Shown: piece by piece, positions 6,662 through 12,660 of the stretch
Numbering within the stretch: the first letter of the stretch is position 1
Layout: every line of letters begins with the position of its first letter
Assembly: GCA_023397045.1 (NCBI GenBank)
Contig: JAEWUR010000605.1
Span: 1-12,660, forward strand
Origin: Planctomycetota bacterium
GTDB taxonomy: Bacteria > Planctomycetota > Planctomycetia > Pirellulales > Thermoguttaceae
Direction: 5' to 3'
Length of the DNA: 12,660 nucleotides
Notes under the pieces: generated by a model
The model's input: the letters and a program-made list of their open reading frames with translations, nothing else
The model's database searches: none
Told to the model about the DNA's origin: nothing
Position numbers and translations under genes: made by a program

Positions 6662-7465
6662 CTAGTGAAAGCCGTGTTCTTCGGCGGGGAACTGGCCGGA
6701 CCGGACTTCTTCGCAGTAGCGGCCGACCGATTCGACGACGGTCTGTTTCAGGTTGGCGAACTGCTTGACGTGGCGCGGCACGTGGCCGGGGTTCAGGCCG
6801 AGTAGATCGTGGAGGACGAGGACCTGGCCGTCGCAGTCGGGACCGGCGCCGATGCCGATCGTCGGGATGCTGATCGCCGCGGTGATTTTTGCGGCGATTT
6901 CCGTGGGGATGCACTCCAATACGATACCGAACGCGCCGGCGTGTTCGGCGGCCTGGGCGTCGGCCAGGAGTTGCCGCTCGTCGCGCTGCACGCGATAGCC
7001 GCCGATCTGACGGATGTTCTGCGGTCGGAGTCCGCAATGGGCCATGACGGGGATGCCCGCCGAAACCAGCGCGGCGATCACCTCGGCCTGCTCGACGCCT
7101 CCTTCGAGTTTGACGGCCTGGCATCGGGTTTCCTTGAGCATTCGGCCGGCGCTTTCGATGGCCCGATAGGTGCCCAGGTGAAAACTTGGAAACGGCATGT
7201 CGACGATGACCATCGCGTGATGCACGGCCCGGCCGACCATCTCGGCGTGATAGATCATTTCGTCGAGCGTCACTGGCAACGTGTTTGCGTGTCCCTGGAC
7301 GACCATCGACAGGCTATCGCCGACGAGCACGCTGTCGACGCCGGCCGCATCGACCAGGCCGGCCAGGGCATAGTCGTAGGCGGTGACCATCGTGATCTTG
7401 CGTCCCGACGCCTTCATCGCGGTGAATTTCGGAACGGTGATTTGATCGACATCGGGCTTGGTCAT
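6662..7465 (-). CDS. panB: 3-methyl-2-oxobutanoate hydroxymethyltransferase
   Basis: PanB transfers a one-carbon unit from 5,10-methylene-tetrahydrofolate to 2-oxoisovalerate, making ketopantoate for pantothenate and coenzyme A. From the ATG at 7465 it is 267 residues, close to the 264 of Escherichia coli PanB. Catalytic and metal-site residues are all there: VGDS (D50, S51), IVDMPF (D89), VKLEGG (K119, E121), MAHCGL (H143) and LECIP (E184). IGIGAG and the terminal PAEEHGFH are also typical. The frame opens upstream to 7648 with another ATG at 7510; those extra residues match nothing in PanB, so the short form is preferred although no clear ribosome binding site precedes it. panC lies about 2.9 kb away on the other strand, so the pathway genes are split. 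Confidence 0.96.
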   Translation of the reverse strand: MTKPDVDQITVPKFTAMKASGRKITMVTAYDYALAGLVDAAGVDSVLVGDSLSMVVQGHANTLPVTLDEMIYHAEMVGRAVHHAMVIVDMPFPSFHLGTYRAIESAGRMLKETRCQAVKLEGGVEQAEVIAALVSAGIPVMAHCGLRPQNIRQIGGYRVQRDERQLLADAQAAEHAGAFGIVLECIPTEIAAKITAAISIPTIGIGAGPDCDGQVLVLHDLLGLNPGHVPRHVKQFANLKQTVVESVGRYCEEVRSGQFPAEEHGFH

Positions 7466-7575
7466 GGGCACACTCGCGGGAAACTGGGCAGTGGATGCAA
7501 TGGAGGTCATCTCGGCGGGGTTTTTGACAACCACCCGACTCAGGGATGGCCCTGCAAGGATCCTACTATTGTAGA

Positions 7576-7617
7576 CCGGACACGGGTCGGCCAACAATAG
7601 GCGGCCGACCGGTCCGG
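7576..7617. other. Long hairpin upstream of panB
   Basis: CCGGAC (7576-7581) plus GGTCGGCC (7585-7592) pair with GGCCGACC (7603-7610) plus GTCCGG (7612-7617): 14 base pairs, one small asymmetric internal loop, and a 10-base apical loop. An alternative 7-bp stem, CTATTGT (7566-7572) with ACAATAG (7594-7600), would exclude it. It lies 111 bases or more upstream of the panB start codon, so it would be in the panB leader if transcription starts further upstream. It could be a leader switch, a terminator for an unseen transcript, or just a repeat. Confidence 0.35.
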
Positions 7618-7722
7618 CACGCTGAAATCCGGAAAAAGTGCTGTTCAAGCGGATCGGAGGGGAGTATCCTTTAGGCTGAGGAGCAAGTTAGTTTCTATTG
7701 CGGGAGTCGTTCCAGGTCACCG

Positions 7723-7786
7723 GTCATTCTGAGCGATGCGAAGAATCTGCGGGTTTCGGTAGATCCTTCGCTCCGCTCAGGATGAC
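7723..7786. repeat. Interspersed inverted repeat of the GTCATTCTGAGCG type
   Basis: A 26-base arm starting GTCATTCTGAGCG (7723-7748) faces an inverted copy ending CGCTCAGGATGAC (7761-7786); the arms match at 22 of 26 positions around a 12-base spacer. From memory, near-identical GTCATTCTGAGCG...AAGAATCT elements are scattered between genes in many bacterial genomes, including planctomycetes and acidobacteria. It lies between panB and the exported two-domain gene and encodes nothing. Confidence 0.68.
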
Positions 7787-7843
7787 ATCTTGGCGATCCT
7801 CGCCAGCCGCCTTCCCACGACCGTTCCCACCGGAGTCCCGTCG

Positions 7844-8719
7844 ATGTGTTTTCGTATTGGTTTTGGTTTCACAGCGATATTCGTGTTTGTGGGCGCGGCC
7901 TCGGCGCAGATGCAAGGCATTCCATCGGCCCGGCAGCAGTTGCAGCAGATGCAGCAGATGCGTCAGTTGCAGTCGATGCAGATTGAAGGCACGCTGGAAG
8001 GCATGACGCGCGGCCGTATCCTGGTGCTGGACGACAAAGAACAGCAATGGCAGGTGGTGATTCCCCAGATGGCCGAGGTCCACGTGATCGGCAGTGCCGA
8101 AGCCGGCTGTTTGCAGAACGGCATGCTCGTCGAGTTCACCGGCGAGATCGACGATCATGTCGCGTTGAAGGACAAGGTCGGCGCGTTGAAGGTCATCGCG
8201 CCGTCGCCGAACAACCAGCCGGGCCTGTATCCGCCCGAGATGGAAGGAGAAAAGGACGCCAAGGACGACGGCGAAGTCGCGAAGGATGAGGAGTCGGCCG
8301 TCGAACAGGGCGAAAAGAAGCCGCAAAAAAAGACCGCAAGACGATCCGGCGGAAGGGCCTCGGCGAAAGTGCCGGCGGGGACGTATCGGATTGTCGGACG
8401 CCTGGTCATCGGTCGAGGCGATAAGGTCTCGGTCCACGCCGGGCGGAATACGATCGCCTTGGAATTGGCCGAACAGCCCGAGGTGACGGTCGACGTGAGC
8501 GACTACTCGCTTGCCTCGCTGGGCGACAAGGTGAGTGTTCGAGGCGTCATGAAGACGGGTCAGCCGGGTTTCGCACAGGCCAATGAGGTGACGATCGAGT
8601 TGGCGACACCGCTGGCCAGCGACATGAAGAAGAATGCGGCGTCGAAGTCCGAGCCGAAACGCCCATCGAAAAAGTCGGAAAGCGACGAAGCGATGCCGGA
8701 GCCGCCGGGGCAAGACTGA
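7844..8719 (+). CDS. Exported two-domain protein, function unknown
   Basis: From the ATG at 7844 (GGAG nine bases upstream) the product is 291 residues; a TTG at 7790 opens the same frame but lies at the edge of the repeat. A signal peptide (MCFRIGFGFTAIFVFVGAASA) is followed by a short glutamine- and methionine-rich helix (QQLQQMQQMRQLQSMQ, about 31-46). Two similar all-beta segments follow: GTLEGMTRGRILVLDD to DKVGALKVI (about 49-118) and YRIVGRLVIGRGDKVSV to ANEVTIEL (about 181-253), probably a duplicated OB-like domain. Between them is a charged, low-complexity linker (about 134-175), acidic first, then basic. The C-terminus is also lysine- and serine-rich. I know of no named family for it. 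It is probably periplasmic. The glutamine and lysine codons look native to the genome. Convergent with the next gene. Confidence 0.8.
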   Translation: MCFRIGFGFTAIFVFVGAASAQMQGIPSARQQLQQMQQMRQLQSMQIEGTLEGMTRGRILVLDDKEQQWQVVIPQMAEVHVIGSAEAGCLQNGMLVEFTGEIDDHVALKDKVGALKVIAPSPNNQPGLYPPEMEGEKDAKDDGEVAKDEESAVEQGEKKPQKKTARRSGGRASAKVPAGTYRIVGRLVIGRGDKVSVHAGRNTIALELAEQPEVTVDVSDYSLASLGDKVSVRGVMKTGQPGFAQANEVTIELATPLASDMKKNAASKSEPKRPSKKSESDEAMPEPPGQD

Positions 8720-8755
8720 TCGCGATCGGCACGCGGCCGATAGCCAACCGATCAG
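8716..8755. terminator. Shared bidirectional hairpin between convergent genes
   Basis: CTGATCG (8716-8722) pairs with CGATCAG (8749-8755), and inside it ATCGGC (8725-8730) pairs with GCCGAT (8736-8741) around a 5-base loop. The outer stem contains both stop codons (TGA at 8717-8719 on plus and TGA at 8754-8752 on minus). There is no T-run on either side, so it may be a weak bidirectional terminator or a 3'-end protector. Confidence 0.45.
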
Positions 8756-8994
8756 TTATCGATCCAGCCGATCTCGATGTCGGGCTTGTCGGACTCGACC
8801 CGGAGAAAAACCATCTTCTGGGGGGGCGCTAGGGTCGGTTCGGTGGACGGTGCTTCGTGAGCCACGCCGTTTTGCGGTCGCAAGGTGTCCGGTTGGCCGC
8901 AATATTCCAAGCGGCTGGTGCTGAAAAACGCCGCCATCAAGAGTAGGACAACGACCGTAGGGACAAGACGAATGCCGGCGGTGAAGATGTGCAT
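8752..8994 (-). CDS. Small membrane-anchored protein, function unknown
   Basis: The product is 80 residues. A single N-terminal membrane span (about residues 10-26, RLVPTVVVLLLMAAFF) leads to a proline-rich linker and a compact C-terminal piece, QKMVFLRVESDKPDIEIGWIDN, that looks like one beta-hairpin. Orientation is unclear, but an uncleaved anchor with the rest outside the cytoplasm is most likely. GGAAA lies about ten bases before the ATG and a promoter with a five-of-six -10 box lies 33-60 bases upstream, which supports a real gene despite its size. I recognise no family. It faces the exported two-domain gene, with 32 bases between the two stop codons. Confidence 0.6.
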   Translation of the reverse strand: MHIFTAGIRLVPTVVVLLLMAAFFSTSRLEYCGQPDTLRPQNGVAHEAPSTEPTLAPPQKMVFLRVESDKPDIEIGWIDN

Positions 8995-9026
8995 GGGCGG
9001 TGTTTCCGTGTGATGGTATTCTTCTT

Positions 9027-9054
9027 ATTCTAGTCAGGCCTCCCAGAATCACAA
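9027..9054 (-). promoter_or_regulatory. Candidate promoter for the 80-residue membrane protein
   Basis: On the minus strand TTGTGA (9054-9049) and TAGAAT (9032-9027) are 16 bases apart, four of six and five of six consensus matches. Transcription would begin near 9020, about 25 bases before the ATG at 8994. Confidence 0.42.
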
Positions 9055-9115
9055 GGGTAAAATGAGCCCCTTCATTCCGATTGTCGGCTTTATGAGGCGG
9101 AAAAATCACGCTGCC

Positions 9116-9143
9116 TTGACAGATTTGCAGCATCCCGGAGAAT
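9116..9143 (+). promoter_or_regulatory. Candidate sigma70-like promoter for the folK leader
   Basis: A perfect TTGACA (9116-9121) is followed after 16 bases by GAGAAT (9138-9143), a four-of-six -10 match. The start point would be near 9150, right at the foot of the stem at 9153. Being a perfect -35 placed exactly ahead of a terminator-like hairpin adds to its credibility. Confidence 0.45.
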
Positions 9144-9149
9144 GACGAC

Positions 9150-9246
9150 TGACGAAAGCTTTGGGGAGCGCAAACTGCAGGGAGCGACAGTCGGCGGCGA
9201 GCGGTCGCGGTCGGGACGGCCCCCCCCAAAGCTTTCGCGTTTTTTT
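9150..9246 (+). ncRNA. Candidate attenuator leader or small RNA ending in an intrinsic terminator
   Basis: CGAAAGCTTTGGGG (9153-9166) and CCCCAAAGCTTTCG (9224-9237) are perfect 14-bp arms enclosing 57 bases. Two bases after the stem comes a run of seven Ts (9240-9246), so the stem reads as an intrinsic terminator for plus-strand transcription. The enclosed segment can form smaller hairpins, for example GCGAC (9184-9188) with GTCGC (9204-9208). No reading frame of note lies in it. The predicted product from the promoter at 9116 is about 97 bases. Only 29 bases separate the T-run from the folK ATG, leaving little room for another promoter, so folK may be read by read-through (attenuation). The alternative is an independent small RNA. 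I do not recognise a known RNA family. Confidence 0.5.
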
Positions 9247-9275
9247 ATGTGGTAGAGCCCACCTTCTGAATCGCC

Positions 9276-10319
9276 ATGCCTGTTTGCCTGATCGGTCTCG
9301 GTTCGAATCAAGGGGATCGACGGGCGACTCTCGATGCGGCGGTCGACGCGATTGGACGGATAGACTCGATCGCCGTCTTGGCGAAAAGTACATGGCGTGA
9401 GACCTCGCCGGTCGGCGGGCCGGTCGATCAACCGCGTTATTTGAATGGTGCGATCCGGATCGAGACGTCGCTGGGGCCGCGCGAATTGCTAGGTTGTTTG
9501 CGGCAAATTGAAGAAGAACTGGGACGCCGTCGCGAGCAACGCTGGGCCGCCCGAACCATCGATCTGGACCTGTTGCTCTACGATGGGTTGGTGATGAGTT
9601 CGGCGGAGTTGATCGTGCCGCATCCGCGCATGGCGTGGCGCCGATTCGTTTTGGAGTCGGCGGCCGAGGTGGCCGGCGATATGATTCATCCGACGACGCG
9701 ATGGACCGTGGCTCGATTGTTGGAGCATCTGAACACGGCGCCGCGGTATATCGCGATTACGGGTGCGATTGCGGCGGGCAAGACGCGGTTGGCCGAGCGG
9801 CTGGTGGAAGCGATTCCCGCCCGATGGATTGAAGAGCGGCCCGATTGGCAAGAGCTTGAGGCGTTTTACGCCGATCCGGCGTCGCATGCCTGGCAGGTCG
9901 AAATGGATTTTTTGCGCCATCGGACGCAATCGCTGTCGGCCGATCGTGTGTTGAGCGAAACGGTTCCCTGGGCGGTTAGCGATTTCTGGTTCGACCAATC
10001 GGCGGCGTTCGCCCGAGTGTGGCTGGCCGGCGAACGGCAGCCGGCCTATGTCGAGCAGTTCGAAATGGCGCGGCGCGAGGTGGTTCGGCCCCGGTTGATC
10101 GTGCTGCTGGATGCGCCGGCCGAGGAATTGCTGGCCCGGGTGCATCGCCGAGGCCGCCGATGCGAACGACAACTCAACGAGGGGCAGTTGGAGCGGATCC
10201 GGAAGGCCGTTTTGGAGCAGATTGACGGTCCCGACGTCGGGCCGGTGTTGCGAGCGACGTGCATGGATCCGGACGCCGTGCTCGCCGAGACGCTGGCCGC
10301 GGTTCAGGGAATGGAGTAA
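9276..10319 (+). CDS. folK: FolK (HPPK) fused to a deoxynucleoside kinase domain
   Basis: The product is 347 residues, twice the usual FolK length. Residues 1-153 are 6-hydroxymethyl-7,8-dihydropterin pyrophosphokinase, the folate-pathway enzyme: GLGSNQGDR (7-15), the SPVGGPVDQPRYLNGA segment, ELGRRREQRWAARTIDLDLLLY with the metal-binding aspartates D96 and D98, and the closing VPHPRMAWRRFVL. Residues about 156-347 are a P-loop kinase of the deoxynucleoside kinase family: YIAITGAIAAGKT (Walker A 163-170), SDFWFDQSAAFARVWL (235-250), and LLDAPAEELLARVHRRGR (277-294), which carries the arginine-rich lid. Substrate of the kinase cannot be read from sequence; deoxyadenosine or deoxyguanosine is a guess by family. 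Similar fusions are, as I recall, known in Bacteroidetes and planctomycetes. No ribosome binding site is seen. It heads a tight run with panC (12-base gap). Confidence 0.93.
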   Translation: MPVCLIGLGSNQGDRRATLDAAVDAIGRIDSIAVLAKSTWRETSPVGGPVDQPRYLNGAIRIETSLGPRELLGCLRQIEEELGRRREQRWAARTIDLDLLLYDGLVMSSAELIVPHPRMAWRRFVLESAAEVAGDMIHPTTRWTVARLLEHLNTAPRYIAITGAIAAGKTRLAERLVEAIPARWIEERPDWQELEAFYADPASHAWQVEMDFLRHRTQSLSADRVLSETVPWAVSDFWFDQSAAFARVWLAGERQPAYVEQFEMARREVVRPRLIVLLDAPAEELLARVHRRGRRCERQLNEGQLERIRKAVLEQIDGPDVGPVLRATCMDPDAVLAETLAAVQGME

Positions 10320-10331
10320 AGTGAGGACCTT

Positions 10332-11198
10332 ATGGAAAAGCCGTCCCCCCAGCTTGTGACGTCGGTCGCCCCGTTGCGAGAGATCGTCGGCGCGTCGCGT
10401 CGCGCGGGAAAGACGATCGGTTTCGTGCCTACGATGGGCGCGCTGCACGAGGGGCATTTGAGTCTGGTTCGTGCGGCCAAGGCGGAATGCGATCGGGTGG
10501 TCGTTTCGATCTATGTGAATCCGAGCCAGTTCGGGCCAAACGAGGATTACGCGAAATATCCGCGCACGTTGGACGACGACATGGCCTTGCTCGCCGAGTG
10601 CGGCGTCGACGTTGTGTTCGCGCCGGACAATCGCGAGGTCTATCGACCGGGGCATGTCACGTGGGTTGAGGTGGGCTCGGTGGCCGAGCCGCTGGAAGGC
10701 GTTTTTCGGCCGGGGCATTTTCGCGGCGTCGCCACGATCGTGTTGAAGCTGTTCAATATGGTCCAGCCGGACGCGGCGTTTTTCGGGCAGAAGGATTTCC
10801 AGCAGGCACTGGTCATTCGGCGCATGACGGCCGACCTCGATCTGCCGGTGACGATCCGCGTTTGCCCGATCGTGCGCGAGTCCGACGGGCTGGCGTTGAG
10901 TTCGCGGAACCGCTATCTGAGCAGTTCGGCGCGGCAGCGCGCGCTGGTGCTTTCAAAGAGTTTGCAGTTGGCCCGGAAGCTGGTGGCCGAGGGGCAGCGC
11001 AAAGCGAACGAGATCGAAGCGCAAATGCGAGCGGTGATTCGAACGGCCGAAGACGCGCGGATCGGTTATATCGCGTTGGTCGATCCCGAGACGCTTCAGC
11101 CGGTCGAAACGATCACCGGCCGGACGTTGGCGGCGCTCGCGGTCACGATTGAAAGCACAAGACTCATCGACAACTGTTTACTGGAAATAGAAGCCTAA
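10332..11198 (+). CDS. panC: Pantothenate synthetase (pantoate-beta-alanine ligase)
   Basis: PanC joins pantoate and beta-alanine with ATP through a pantoyl-adenylate, giving pantothenate. The 288-residue product has the family length and full motif set: VPTMGALHEGH (32-42, the HIGH-like ATP site with H39 and H42), VSIYVNPSQFGPNEDYAKYPR, EGVFRPGHFRGVATIVLKLF, FFGQKDFQQ (GQKD at 152-155) and GLALSSRN (186-193, the KMSKS-like site). The start is well set, with GAGG five bases ahead of the ATG. It follows folK by 12 bases and precedes lgt by 42, so the three probably share one transcript. PanC is one pathway step after ketopantoate reduction, whose substrate PanB supplies; panB lies upstream on the other strand. 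Confidence 0.97.
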   Translation: MEKPSPQLVTSVAPLREIVGASRRAGKTIGFVPTMGALHEGHLSLVRAAKAECDRVVVSIYVNPSQFGPNEDYAKYPRTLDDDMALLAECGVDVVFAPDNREVYRPGHVTWVEVGSVAEPLEGVFRPGHFRGVATIVLKLFNMVQPDAAFFGQKDFQQALVIRRMTADLDLPVTIRVCPIVRESDGLALSSRNRYLSSSARQRALVLSKSLQLARKLVAEGQRKANEIEAQMRAVIRTAEDARIGYIALVDPETLQPVETITGRTLAALAVTIESTRLIDNCLLEIEA

Positions 11199-11240
11199 GC
11201 GAATGAACCGCAGAAGACGCGGTGAATTTCGATCTTTCCC

Positions 11241-12554
11241 ATGCACCAAACGCTTTTTTTCATTCCGCAACAGATGGCCGGGTTTCCGGTATTCGGCCTT
11301 GGATTATTGTTGATCCTCTGGGCGATTGCGAGCGTCGGTCTGTTGACGTGGCTGTCGTTGCGCCAAGGTTGGATCGCCGACACGTGGGGCTACGTGCCGA
11401 TCCTGCTGCTGATCGGCGCAATCGTGCTTTGGGTGCTGCCGGTGCTGTGCAAGCCGGAAGGGTTGCCGATCCGCGGTTATGGCACTCTGATTATGCTGGG
11501 AGTGATTGCGGGAACGTGGTTGGCGACGCATCGCGGCAAGCGGCTCGGGCTGCACCCCGACCTGGTCGTGTCGATGATTTTCTGGATGCTCGTGCCGGGC
11601 ATCATGGGCGCCCGGGCGTTTTATGTGACGGAGTATTGGCCGGAATACGCCCGGGTCTATACCGCGCCGGGCGGCGGTCTTGGGCCGTTGCTGGCGTCGA
11701 TCATCAATCTGACCGAGGGCGGGCTGGTGGTCTACGGTTCGTTTTTCGGCGGCGTCGCCGGATTGTTGTACTTCGTCTACCGGAATCGCCTTCCGCTGCT
11801 GGCGGTGGCCGACTTGCTTGCGCCGAGCATGGTCCTGGGGTTGGCGATCGGTCGGATCGGATGTTTGATGAACGGATGTTGTTTCGGCGCGGTGTGCGAT
11901 TGTTCTTGGGCCGTGCAGTTTCCGGCCGGTGCGCCGCCGTATTATGCGCAAATCGAACGCGGGCAGATGTACGGATTCACGTTGAGCGGGCATCCGAAAG
12001 TGGAGCCGCGCGTGCTGGCCGTCTGGCCCGATTCGCCGGCCGAGAAGGCCGGATTGAAGCCGGGCGAGTTGTTGGTGAGCATTAACGGCGAGAAGACGCC
12101 GACGATGCAGGAGGCGTTTGGTCCGCTGTCGCAGGCGTTCTTCGAGGAAAAGCCGTTGAAACTCGATATTGAGGGCGAGTCGGCCGTAACGATCCCAGCC
12201 GTCGAACCGCTGCCCGACCGGAGTTTGCCGGTCCATCCGACGCAGATCTACAGCTCGATCGAGGGTTTTTTGTTGTGTTTGGTGCTTCTGGTCTTCGCGC
12301 GGTACCATCGGCGCGACGGAACGGTGTTTGCGTTGATGATCTCGATCTATCCGGTGACGCGATTCATGATCGAGACGCTTCGGACCGACGAGGCGGCCAT
12401 CGCCGGCACGGGGATGAGCATTTCGCAGAACGTGAGTTTGTTGATTCTCGCCTGCGCCGCGGGGCTCTGGTTCTACATCCTTCGGCAACCGAAACGGCTG
12501 GCGCTGGTCGAGACGGGCGGGCCACATTCAAAGCGGCGCAAACTTAGCGAGTGA
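11241..12554 (+). CDS. lgt: Prolipoprotein diacylglyceryl transferase with an inserted PDZ domain
   Basis: Lgt moves diacylglycerol from phosphatidylglycerol to the lipobox cysteine of prolipoproteins, the first step in lipoprotein maturation at the inner membrane. The product is 437 residues against about 290 in Escherichia coli. The Lgt core is clear: YGTLIMLGVIAG (80-91), PGIMGARAFYV (119-129), EGGLVVYGSFFGG (159-171), the signature GRIGCLMNGCCFG (204-216), HPTQIYSS (332-339) and TRFMIETLRTDE (373-384). Two features add length: an N-terminal pair of extra spans (about 15-70), and a PDZ domain (about 255-322) placed between the signature and HPTQ. The PDZ shows VLAVWPDSPAEKAGLKPGELLVSING. 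By Lgt topology this region is periplasmic. A weak ribosome binding site; last gene of the folK-panC-lgt run. Confidence 0.95.
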   Translation: MHQTLFFIPQQMAGFPVFGLGLLLILWAIASVGLLTWLSLRQGWIADTWGYVPILLLIGAIVLWVLPVLCKPEGLPIRGYGTLIMLGVIAGTWLATHRGKRLGLHPDLVVSMIFWMLVPGIMGARAFYVTEYWPEYARVYTAPGGGLGPLLASIINLTEGGLVVYGSFFGGVAGLLYFVYRNRLPLLAVADLLAPSMVLGLAIGRIGCLMNGCCFGAVCDCSWAVQFPAGAPPYYAQIERGQMYGFTLSGHPKVEPRVLAVWPDSPAEKAGLKPGELLVSINGEKTPTMQEAFGPLSQAFFEEKPLKLDIEGESAVTIPAVEPLPDRSLPVHPTQIYSSIEGFLLCLVLLVFARYHRRDGTVFALMISIYPVTRFMIETLRTDEAAIAGTGMSISQNVSLLILACAAGLWFYILRQPKRLALVETGGPHSKRRKLSE

Positions 12555-12640
12555 CCAACGCAAGTGATGCGGCGGCAGCTTGGCGAGCCGTTCAATAACA
12601 AATCCGTGTTTGGCCGGCGCAGAAGCCCTCACCCCTTGCC

Positions 12641-12660
12641 CCTCTCCCAAAGGGAGAGGG
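12641..12660. repeat. Truncated CCCTCTCCC/GGGAGAGG hairpin repeat at the right edge
   Basis: CCCTCTCCC (12641-12649) and GGGAGAGG (12653-12660) form a hairpin with an AAA loop, preceded by CCCTCACCCCTTGC (12627-12640). Elements of the form CCCTCACCCC...CCCTCTCCC...GGGAGAGGG are, from memory, common interspersed repeats in many GC-rich genomes. The element is cut by the window edge. The rest of the stretch after lgt (12555-12626) shows no gene or structure. Confidence 0.55.

Noticed and set aside
7724..8713. 329-codon minus-strand frame opposite the exported two-domain gene
   Set aside because: The plus-strand frame has a signal peptide, ribosome binding site and two ordered beta domains; the minus frame runs into the interspersed repeat and looks like a shadow.
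9150..9246. Tetrahydrofolate riboswitch or 4.5S/6S RNA
   Set aside because: The conserved core of the tetrahydrofolate aptamer, the 4.5S GGAAGGAAGCAGCC-like loop and the size and bulge of 6S RNA are all absent.
9300..9309. GGTTCGAATC, like a tRNA T-arm
   Set aside because: It encodes part of the GLGSNQGD motif of FolK and has no acceptor or anticodon stem around it.
9489..10718. 409-codon minus-strand frame
   Set aside because: It lies opposite folK-dNK and panC, both with full motif sets. Its arginine-, histidine- and glutamine-rich product is what a GC-rich antisense frame gives.
11304..12527. 407-codon minus-strand frame
   Set aside because: Antisense to lgt, no recognisable motif, and extreme arginine, histidine and glutamine content.

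Overview
This is a GC-rich, gene-dense chromosomal window most likely from a planctomycete (Pirellula-like). That rests on the mix of gene families, not on a marker gene: a secreted repeat protein with a PEP-CTERM sorting tail, a FolK-deoxynucleoside kinase fusion, an Lgt carrying a PDZ insert, weak Shine-Dalgarno use, and short palindromic repeats between genes. No rRNA, tRNA, CRISPR array, transposase or phage gene is visible.

Layout. Left edge: a possible partial gene (minus) running off the window, behind efp (minus). Divergent from efp is epmB, the enzyme that makes the beta-lysine for EF-P Lys34; the pair share a 146-base intergenic region holding an inverted pair of GTAG-headed REP-like hairpins. 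Next on plus: a small exported single-span protein, a second and different GTAG-headed REP-like pair, an NmrA-type NAD(P)-binding protein, and an overlapping ATPase-permease pair of a zinc/manganese-type ABC importer with no binding-protein gene in view. The permease gene ends 6 bases from the stop of a convergent gene for a secreted GloVer-repeat, PEP-CTERM protein.

Middle: panB (minus), then a 378-base intergenic region with a long hairpin and a GTCATTCTGAGCG-type interspersed repeat, then an exported two-domain protein of unknown function (plus) convergent with a tiny membrane protein (minus); their stop codons face each other within one hairpin.

Right: a leader with a sigma70-like promoter and a 14-bp stem ending in seven Ts, only 29 bases before folK, then a tight plus-strand run folK-dNK fusion / panC / lgt-PDZ. 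FolK (folate), PanB (uses methylene-tetrahydrofolate) and PanC (pantothenate synthase) are linked metabolically, and I recall folK-panB-panC as adjacent in Escherichia coli; here panB sits apart on the opposite strand. The window ends inside a CCCTCTCCC-type hairpin repeat.

I did not find a clear new defence or mobile system. The best leads are the terminator-like leader ahead of folK, the two GTAG-headed repeat families (one of which supplies the probable epmB start codon), the low-GC cysteine-bearing insert in EpmB, and the PDZ-bearing Lgt.
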